In this document: one piece after another, positions 1-8,400 of the stretch
How positions within the stretch are numbered: position 1 is the first letter of the stretch
Layout: each line of letters opens with the position of its first letter
DNA from: Temnopleurus reevesii
Taxonomy: Eukaryota > Echinodermata > Echinoidea > Temnopleuroida > Temnopleuridae
Direction: 5' to 3'
Assembly: GCA_036244855.1 (NCBI GenBank)
Contig: BQKZ01000579.1
Coordinates: 31,325-46,009 of the forward strand
Length of the DNA stretch: 14,685 bases
Translations under genes and position numbers: made by a program
The notes under the pieces: generated by a model
Databases searched by the model: none
Seen by the model: the letters and a program-made list of their open reading frames with translations, nothing else
Told to the model about the DNA's origin: nothing

Positions 1-15
1 GGGGGGGGGGGGGGG
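1..15. repeat. Homopolymer G run at the window edge
   Basis: The window opens with fifteen consecutive G. A run of this kind exactly at the end of a sequence may be a real homopolymer where assembly stopped or a sequencing artefact. Nothing functional can be attached to it. Confidence 0.9.
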
Positions 16-1086
16 TTACCCAAGTCAGGCAAGGAGTTTTTTAATTTGCGAAGTAGCACCTTACTAATCAAGAGTTAACAATTATAGTGTATGTGAAGCT
101 TTATCTCATAAAATATATTGGCTTGTATAACCACTCCTTTAATGTTGAACCAAAACAATACTAACTTGCATTCACTTGTATTCATATGATTATCGTCCCA
201 TGACGATATCACAGGTATTGTCTTGCGGAATTTGATACAAATAGCAAGAAGACGAGCAATGCCAATTTGCTGATTTTATTACAGTACTTTGTTCTTAGAA
301 TTTTTTGAAGAATTCTTTGGCAGATATTTATTTATTTAGACTTACAATTTTGACCATTCAGTATACAGAGAGGTTTTGTTCCAGTACATGAATTTTCTTT
401 TTTTGACTGGTATCCCAAGAAGGGATTACATATATTTCTTAAAATAGTTACCTAAGATATAGCCTAACAGCTCATTATCATTTTTTTTTTTATATAGAAC
501 AAACATGTTTGTATATGTCTGCAGAAAGGAATGCTTATACATCGACATAGATATTACCTTTTTAAAAGTACCCTTTTGTTGATCATTTGGCTGATGCCAC
601 TAACTCTGTATAGGTAATATGTGCGACTTTATTTTCTATTTTATAGTTTTTTGCAACTACATGTAGTAGCATCATTTTATATTGATTTGTATGCTATTGA
701 ATTATATGTTTCTGCCTATATGTCATGTTATTTTTACCCTGTTCCTTTCATAATTTAATAATATAAAACAGGATGTTTTCAAAGTCATGTTATGCTTCTG
801 AAAAGAATTTGGGACTAGAAACTGAATTTTTGAATACCAATAAAATTACCTTGAAGCTTGAAAAATAATCCATAGTTGAATTGCCAAACATTGCAGAATA
901 TCGTTGGGTCAAAATGTAAAATTTTACTACTACAACAGATGAACAGAATTGAGAGAAACATGAGAAACAATAACGATAATCTCAGCCATTCACTTGTAAT
1001 GAAAGTCTTGAATTTTTGTGAAAATACACATCCATATTCTGGAATGCTTGGCATCTATGCTGTATGGCATGAAGAAATATATGTTA
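16..1086. other. AT-rich stretch without a recognisable gene
   Basis: No open frame here resembles a known protein, and stops are frequent in all frames. Seen features are poly-T runs near 480, a 14 bp palindrome ACAAACATGTTTGT at 499-512 built from two forkhead-like half sites, and the palindrome CTACATGTAG near 658. It is either intergenic or part of an intron whose exons lie outside the window. Confidence 0.6.
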
Positions 1087-1206
1087 TACAGTCAAACCTT
1101 GTTATAATGAGGTCTTTGGGACAAGTAATATTATCTCTTTATATCGAAACCTTGTTAGAACGAGATCTTGTTATATCAGTACTCTTTATAACAAGGTTGG
1201 ACTGTA
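1087..1206. mobile_element. Pogo/Tc1-like MITE, 116 bp, TA target duplication
   Basis: Inverted ends CAGTCAAACCTTGTTATAA and TTATAACAAGGTTGGACTG bound 1089-1204 and are flanked by TA on both sides (1087-1088, 1205-1206). The terminal pattern CAGTnnAACCTnGTTATAA is familiar from non-autonomous pogo/Tc1-type elements in many animals. There is no transposase. The same family occurs at 2776 and, degenerate, at 5636. Confidence 0.75.
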
Positions 1207-1943
1207 TTAGATTTATTTTGTTAATTTATTATTGTCATTGTGTATAATTTTCAAAGCAATACACATACTTGAATTCTGTTCAACAAAGGCATTCTAATAC
1301 TGCTAGAATATGTTACAGTATATTTGTGGATATGTGTTGGAATTATGTTGAATTAATAATCCAAGAATGTTGCATATTCTTGACAACTCAGAACATACCT
1401 TCAGACACATTTGCAATAATCGTAAAAGAAGATCACTTGACTGAAAATGTTCAGTGAATTGTATTGTTCTTTTAAATCCGCACAAATAATGAGTTTTTGT
1501 TCCTTGCCAACTATTTTTAATGTAAGTAGATTTCATTTTCTTTTGACAATATGCTAAGGCGATGACAGAAAAAAACACACTTGCATATGTTTACAAATAA
1601 TTTTGTATAATTTTGTAGGTAATATGATTTTTTTTTATGTAGAATTTAAAATAAGAATAAAAGAAATTGTGTTTTTGAAGATTCGGACCTTGTGATATAG
1701 TAGCTAGATGTTGTTTCTTACAATAGCAAATATGGAAGAAATTCTCCTTTGATTCTACATGTACTTAGTAGCAGGTTGGTAGCATTTTGAGATGAATTAT
1801 TGCATCTAGATTTATAGGAAAATTTTGGCTGACAACACTTAGCTTGAATAAAAGAAATAAAATAGCCAACACATTCTTTTCCTATTTCTATGCGTCTTAC
1901 AAAATAGCACATGAAATTATGATTTTGTTTGCTCATGCTGAGG
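1207..1943. other. AT-rich stretch without a recognisable gene
   Basis: Several short open frames of 60-90 codons occur here on both strands, but none has family motifs, and overlapping frames on opposite strands suggest chance. No RNA gene or clear inverted repeat was seen. Confidence 0.6.
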
Positions 1944-2069
1944 TCTCAGTCGCATAGAAGCCTGGAAGCAACACGATTGAACATGAATCTTTATTCTATT
2001 CACAGTTATCTGCCTCCGAAAAAGAGTCGTGTTGAATCATGTTGCTTCCGGGCTTCTATGTGACTGGGG
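1944..2069. mobile_element. Hairpin MITE, solo copy of the intron-1 array family
   Basis: The arms CAGTCGCATAGAAGCCTGG and its partner ending CCGGGCTTCTATGTGACTG fold onto each other over about 50 bp, including the shared GGAAGCAACACGATT...AATCATGTTGCTTCC portion, around a centre near 2005. The same sequence family forms the three-copy array at 12183-12577. It has no coding capacity. No convincing target duplication is seen at this copy. Confidence 0.85.
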
Positions 2070-2773
2070 TATAAGCAACTGCAACTTAAATAACGAATAT
2101 GTTTTTCCATTTTTTTGTTCATTTTGATAAAAAATTATGATGAAAATAATTGTTTTGCTTGTAATGTAAAGCGTGGTGTTGGGGATAAGTATACTATTTT
2201 CTGTATATTTGACAATAAATTATTGTATTTTATCCATTATAATTTGTTATTACTTTTTCTTAATCTATCAGTGTAAGAGTTTATACTGGATTTTCTTGAG
2301 CGATGTGAATATTTCGTAGCACAATCTTACAGAAATGGATGTAAGAGGTGTTTAAACACACAAAATGAAATTTAGAATATGTCAATATATTTCGATGTAT
2401 ATCTTGCGATTTTATTTGCATCTAGTATTACATATAAATATTGATAGAATGATACATGGTCATCATAGTAATATGTCCCAATAAATACAATATATAGGGT
2501 GACCTTCAAGAAATTTGACAACATGATACAAAAATGGTTCGCTCAGTTTGGAAGAGTAGAGCTTATTTCCTTTTAATATCATCCCACAATAATTGATCTT
2601 TGCTCATGCAGTCGGATGCTGAACCCATTTTGATTTTCTATTTTTATTTTCTTATACAATCAAAATCAAAACCAAAATCCATGAGATATGAAAAGAAGTC
2701 CAAAACCCATGATACCCTTTAAAACTATTCACCTATTTTAAAATGAAATGGGTAAAGACTTTGATTTAGACGA
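2070..2773. other. AT-rich stretch without a recognisable gene
   Basis: No supported open frame is present. A local inverted repeat around 2627-2678 (TTTTGATTTTCTAT against AATCAAAATCAAAA) is simple AT-rich sequence and is not called as an element. Confidence 0.6.
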
Positions 2774-2955
2774 TACAGTGGAACCTCGTTATAAAGAGAT
2801 CGAAAAAAAGCGAGATATCTGTTACAACAAGGTGATTTTATTGGTCACAGCTCTTTATAGATCTTTGTTTTTATACCCTGATACAGTGAGGAACATGACA
2901 TAACAAGGTAATTTTCATGGTCCCAAGGACCTTGTTATAAAGAGGTTTCACTGTA
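2774..2955. mobile_element. Pogo/Tc1-like MITE, 178 bp, TA target duplication
   Basis: Ends CAGTGGAACCTCGTTATAAA and TTTATAA-type partner TATAAAGAGGTTTCACTG bound 2776-2953 with TA on each side. A second end-like CAGTGAGGAACATGACATAA lies internally near 2885, which suggests a nested or partly duplicated structure. Same family as the element at 1089. No transposase gene is present. Confidence 0.8.
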
Positions 2956-3124
2956 TCAAAGGAAAGTCAAAGAAACTCCGAGATTGCTTATAAGGCAGAT
3001 TGCATCTTCCACAAGACCAATTTTTGTCAAACTATCGCTTTTTGTGTTACAAAGGCTCAAATAAATATCTTCATTTTCATTCAGCTATTAACTTTATTGG
3101 GGGGAGGGAATGCATTTGATCAAT

Positions 3125-3371
3125 AATCACTGTAAGCAGAAGGGACAAAGGCTTTTGGACAAAGTAAAGAACTTCATCCGAGCATTCACATTAGCTAGAT
3201 ACAAACAAAATATATTTCTCTTCATCTCTTTCTGGGGAAATATGTAAAACAGGTGTCCCACAATAAACAAGGATCGTACTTTCTTTTTTGTGTAACAAGC
3301 TATTGTGAATGTTTGAATGAAGTTGATTACTTTGTCCAAAATCATTTGTCCGATATCTGCTCACAGTGATT
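3125..3371. mobile_element. 247 bp MITE with about 73 bp terminal inverted repeats
   Basis: The left arm starts AATCACTGTAAGCAGA and runs through TTTTGGACAAAGTAA and CATTCACATTAGCT. The right arm is its reverse complement with roughly 80% or better identity, ending CTGCTCACAGTGATT. The middle of about 100 bp is unique AT-rich sequence. The overlapping short open frames on the minus strand here are by-products of the element. No target duplication was identified with confidence. Confidence 0.8.
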
Positions 3372-3578
3372 GTGAATATCATCCAAACAAAGGACTCATT
3401 AAAATATGAACTACATGTATTGGATTACTTCAATTAAAGTAATAAGAAAACCGAAACAAAATTGGCCAAGCATTTATGCTATACAAATATATAGAGGAAT
3501 GAATGTGAATTGCTCCTGGGGTAGCTGCCTTGCAGAATAATCTTGTTTCTTTGCTGATTTTTATGAACAGACAAACCA

Positions 3579-3744
3579 ACCAGGGCGGTGTTTCAACAAG
3601 TTACGAAAGCCTTTAAGAACGACTTTACGCACAACTGGTATCAGTTCTTGTACTAAATGATCGGAATTTTATGCACATTGTAAACGTACTCCAGTCTTTC
3701 TCAAAGTCATGCATAACTTAAAGAATGATTTCGTGAAACACTGC
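3579..3744. mobile_element. ACCAGGG-family MITE, right tip lost
   Basis: It begins ACCAGGGCGGTGTTTCAACA and ends GTGAAACACTGC, with inner arms AAGCCTTTAAGAACGACTTT and its inverted partner near 3695-3730. It aligns along its whole length with the better preserved copy at 10454-10632, but the terminal CCCTGGT is missing at the right. The segment has no coding capacity. Confidence 0.75.
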
Positions 3745-3950
3745 ACAATATAAGATACATAAAAGCCTCATAGCAACAACTGCATTTAAAAAAATGCTAT
3801 TGAATTAGCATGCACATACGTTTATGTCATTGTACTTCTCGCTATTTCTAGGTTTCTTTCTGTCCCATCCCATCATAATTGATAACATGAAGCAACATGT
3901 ATCAACGAAATTCTTCATTACACAGTAATTTTAGGAATTATTCAACTCTA

Positions 3951-5393
3951 GAGCAAAATTCAGTTTTGAGATTAGGGATCGTGTGAGTATCAGGGTATTG
4001 GTGCCAGATGATCTACCCGATATGAGAGATACTTCAAAGGCAGGCATTGATGTGCAATATAATAGCTAGGCCTCCAGTAAAAGCAGGCATCGACATCAGA
4101 TTTCAGGTTCTGAATTGTATGTACATTGCGATGAAGTGCAATCCACTTTGCTGATATAAAACTGACCAACAAGCATCGATAAGCATAATTACGACACCTC
4201 TGGCAAATCACACGCAGACAAAAGACTTGAGAATACGGATTGAGTGTGCATCATGGTACAAGCACAGTGCTATCCACTTGTTTGAGATGGCTCTATACGC
4301 AGGCATCAATAAGCACTATGACAAAACAGGCGCCGATTTCAGATTCGAATTTAGAAATTCAGTGAGTGTCAGGGAATGGGTGCTACAGGATCTACTCAGT
4401 TGATGTGAATATGCAAGCTTGCGTTGATGAACGTAAAGTATACTTCCGGCAAGGCAAGTACCAACTATAGAATTCGCATGAGATATTGAGCATTCTTCGT
4501 TGTTCAGTCTAAATTCAATCCACTCGGCTCGAGTAACCCTGAAGGCAGACACTGATGAGCGCTATAACAGCTCGCCCTCTTGCAAAGTGGGCACCAAATT
4601 AGTTTTAAGATTAGGGATCGGGTGAGCCTCATGGTATTGGTGCCAGATGATCTAGTCTGCTGAAATGAATCTGTAGGGCAGGCATTTATATGCGCTATGA
4701 CATCTAGACCTCTGGCAAATCAAAACCTGTTTTAGATATGAGCTTAGAGATTCAGCAAGGCTATCATCATGGTATAAGCGTCCTACAATCCACCCTGTTG
4801 AGGTAAATATATAGGGCAGGCATCAATAAGCGCTATGACAGCAAAGCAGATGCCGATTATAGATTTAGTGAGTCACAGGGTACAGGTGTAATATGATCTA
4901 TTCTGTTGAGATGAACCTGTAGGCTGGGCATCAATAAGCGCTATGACAGCTAGACCTCTGACAAAGTGGACGCCAAATTCAGTTTTCAGATTAGGAATCA
5001 GGACAGTCTCAGGAAACGGGTGTCATATGATCTACTCTGTTGAGATGAATCGGTAGGCTGGGCATCAATAAGCGCTATGACAGCTATACCTCTTACAAAG
5101 TAGGTGCCAAATTCAGTTTTGAGATTAGGGATCGGGCGGCGTCTCAGGAAACAGGTGTCATATGATCTACTTTGTTGAGATGGATCTGTAGGCTGGGTAT
5201 AAGTAAGTGCTATGACAGTTAGGCCTCTGGCAAAGCGGGTGCCAATTCAGTTTTGATATTAGGCCTCGGAATCAGAAGAGTCTCAGGAAACAGGTGTCAT
5301 ATGATCTACTCTGTTAAGATGAATGGTAAGGCAGGCATCAATAGGCGCTATGACGGATAAACCTCTGGCAAACCTGGTGCCAAATAAAGAAGA
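3951..5393 (-). repeat. Tandem array derived from the terminal exon of DUSP12
   Basis: About eleven units of 112-139 bp begin near 3987, 4116, 4244, 4366, 4488, 4626, 4760, 4872, 5006, 5141 and 5280, and a further match lies in exon 7 at 5394-5450. Read on the minus strand, each unit has a region matching the last codons of DUSP12 followed by about 80 bp of shared 3' sequence containing CTATGACAG and TTTTGAGATTAGGGATC on the plus strand. Units at 5006 and 5141 still read PSLPIHLNRVDHMTPVS-stop and SLQIHLNKVDHMTPVS-stop. The 4626 unit reads PALQIHFSRLDHLAPIP-stop and the 4760 unit PALYIYLNRVDCRTLIP-stop. Units from 4872 rightwards are very alike, and those further from the gene are more divergent. 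The array may be transcribed as 3' UTR, but I see no AATAAA or ATTAAA on the minus strand within it. Confidence 0.9.
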
Positions 5394-5396
5394 GTT

Positions 5397-5482
5397 TCAG
5401 GATACAGGTGTCATATGATCTACTCTATTAAGATGAATCTGTAGGGCTGGTGTCATCCATACACCACAAGAACATTGCGCAC
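5397..5482 (-). CDS. DUSP12: DUSP12 exon 7: terminal CSCG knuckle and stop
   Basis: After acceptor TCCTTTTGCAG the exon completes Gly281 and encodes AQCSCGVWMTPALQIHLNRV then DHMTPVS and TGA at 5399-5397. The pattern GxQCSCGxWxxPAxQIHxNRVD is the family's C-terminal signature, with C284 and C286 as zinc ligands. The tail after NRVD is short compared with human. The last 17 codons match, in the same orientation, each unit of the tandem array that starts right after the stop codon, so this exon is the likely source of that array. Confidence 0.92.
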
Positions 5483-8400
5483 CTGCAAAAGGAAGAAAGT
5501 GAAACAAAAAGAGAAATACAAGTTACAAAACAAAACAACCAAGCCCCAGCATCCTAAGTATTATTGAAGCTGTTTCTATTAAATTGGGAATGCTAAAATT
5601 CATGTATGCCAAAAAAATGTCTTTTACAGTTCACACAGTGGTATAAAGAAATCTGATATAAACAATATTCTTGGCATAAAGAGATAACATTTTGGTCCCC
5701 GCTCTTTATAATATATTGTATTTTAACCCTGCTATAACAATATTACTTCTATAATAAGGCAGTTTTGACGGTCTCAAGTACCTTATTATACTGAGTTTCT
5801 ACTATCTACAAAATAGTTAACAATCAGAAATGCCACATTAATGTAGCCGTTTAAAGCAAAAGTAATACATAGACTACAACATACCGTAGCTTCCATTGAC
5901 TTTATACATAAAAAGACATTTTTCAATGAGTTTTCTGTCAACAAAATACTTTTAAACATAGTAATAAGTGTAACTTCAGAAAACAGATCTCTGGAAATTC
6001 AAAAACAATCCCCAGGGTGGCGGGGGAGGGGGGAGACAATATGCCCCAAAAAGGCCTGGGGTAACCAAATCTAAATTTGCAAAAAGAAAATGATCTTGTA
6101 TTTTACCTGACCAATTGAAAGAGCCAAGTCGAGAATCACATTTTGGACATGATATCTGTAGAGAGGGGAAAAAAGATGTGTACATGACATTGTATATGAT
6201 AAACTCCAAGAACCATCCCCCCATTAAAATCAGCCAGGTTTTTCTGGCCATTAGGAGTCCCCAAATGGCTGGATAAAATGGGAACAAATCGTCTCTCGCC
6301 TTAGGTTGTAGTCCCACCTGTGACATTAATTTCCTCCAGCAAGAAATTCATCTTCCTTGTGCAGGACTCAACCCAGGTGAAGTGAATGGGTACCTGGCAG
6401 GAATATTCCTCCCTTGAAATGAATAAACGCTTTATAAGCCACTAATACTAAAGCCAGGGTAATTATAGAGGCTTAAGAGACTTCTTTCAGAGGTATATAG
6501 TGATGATGATGATGAATTTATATTTAAAGGCATTTCTCATTCAATTCTGAATATTTACGCCTTATAGTGCTATTATTATCTTGTCTCTTGTACCCACTGT
6601 AAAATATTCCTTTTTAATCTGAAGTCATTGTACGTCATTACCTTTCCTTCGTTGACTCCCATAAGAAATGACTTCATCCACGTCACAGGTTCAATGAAGG
6701 CGGATGTACATTTGTTTGACCCTTGATCTCCATGTGAGCTCTGACCTTTGTTCTTGTGCCAGCCGAAATTACTCTGACCTTTGGTGTTTTCATGTGTGAT
6801 GACGCTGGATTGAGAGAATAAAGCTCTCCTGAAAGAAATAGATGTTTTAGGATTATGATTACCTAGCATGTTGAAATGAACCAAATTTATGAAAAAGACA
6901 ATTCTCACCACAAAAAATAGGCGAAATCAAACTATATCTCACGATTACGTCAGTATCGGTCCTTTTGAGGATGGGTAGGTAATTTCCGGTTTGGAAAGCT
7001 ACTGCACGTGCTAGGCATATTTTAAGGAAATTGTTGATATTTTTTCATTACACATCATCAGAGGTACTTGGTACTGCATCAAAGAAACATGCCATCGTGT
7101 AATAATATTTATTATATCCCTAATACACTAAGATCATTGCATTGACAGTGTACAGGCAAGAAAAATGAATAGATTTGCTAATAAAGCCGTTTGCCATTGA
7201 ATAGTACGAATAGTTTTTTTTTTCCCTAGGGAAAAAAGTAACTATTTTTTGCGCGCATGCGTAGTCGGCTAAAACAGACGAATAGTAATTTTTTTCCCTA
7301 GGGAAAAAAGTTACTATTTTTGCGCGCATGCATAGTCGGCTAAAACAGACGTGCCCGTGCGCGAGAGAGACACTGCACTGCTTCCCAGCTACACGGCACG
7401 GGACACTTCTGGCGGGCTTCGTTCGCATGATGTGCTCAACGAGAAGACGAGCCAGAGACTAAAAAAACAATTTATTAGATTAGCAAATTATCGTTAGGAC
7501 AAGGTAAGATTATTTAATCTGCTACAATAGACTACTTTATTGTTAATGTTGTGGTTGTAGGAAGGGATATAAAAGTAATATACAATGACTTGATTCTCGG
7601 TACTGGCTAAAACTATTCGCACTCGTGAGCATCAGATAGTTTCACCTCCCTCAGGCCGTTGGCCCTCGGGAGTATGGTACTATCTGATATGCTCATTCGT
7701 GCGAATAGTTTTAACCAGAACCTCGAAAGTCATTGTATATTTCTATAATATCAGGTAATATTCAAAATAAAGTGTAAAATAAACGTGATTTGTTGATCTA
7801 AAACATGGCAATGTGGAACTAATATGAACAAATTTTCACAACCAGAAGTGGGTAACCCGGCACACGTGAATTCTTTATGGTGATGACTACATAGCGCCAT
7901 CTGCAGTTCTTAATTTTCTTTTTTTGTGGGTGACAAGAATTGCAAAATCTTGAATCGTTCATTACTCATACCAAAGGCTGGTGTGCAATCCAATCCTTTG
8001 GACGTTTTATCCAATATATCAGGAAAGAAGTGACCACATACCTGTTAAGTGTCCAGCTCTTGTTGAAATTGTATCAATATTTGGTACATTATCCCAATAA
8101 TATAAAAAGGTCCCCAAAATCCCACATATTCCCACTAGAACCGTGATATCAATAAAATGTCTTTCGTAGTTGTTGATTTTACTAGCCTCACAAAGTAGAA
8201 AGAAAGGCATGCAAACTGTACCAACTGGATTTTCATCATGTTGGCGTGATCCCTTTGGGCGAAGTGTCCAGATTTGAAATTTTGACAGGTATGTGACTAT
8301 GTCATTGTTTCTTAGATAAAAATTTCATCGGCTGGATAATTGGATCCTGATCTTTAAATTGTTCATCAGAATTTGAATACTTGAACAGCTGAGCCTAATG

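Noticed and set aside
876..1247. 123-codon plus-strand frame, the longest in the window
   Set aside because: It runs through the MITE at 1089-1204, has no motif and no splice support; composition is as expected for AT-rich chance frames.
2627..2678. Inverted repeat as a further MITE
   Set aside because: The arms are short, simple A/T-rich sequence and lack defined ends or flanking duplication.
4316..4552. 78-codon minus-strand frame starting MSAFRVTRAEWIEF
   Set aside because: It is a frameshifted array unit (the SAFRV part corresponds to PALQI of exon 7), not a gene.
3951..5393. CRISPR array as an explanation of the tandem repeat
   Set aside because: Units are contiguous without unique spacers, the DNA is clearly from an intron-bearing animal genome, and the unit matches a host exon.
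7120..7428. 102-codon minus-strand frame with an internally repeated peptide (KIVTFFPREK)
   Set aside because: The peptide repeat only reflects the 72 bp DNA duplication; the frame lies within DUSP12 intron 4 and crosses the cruciforms.
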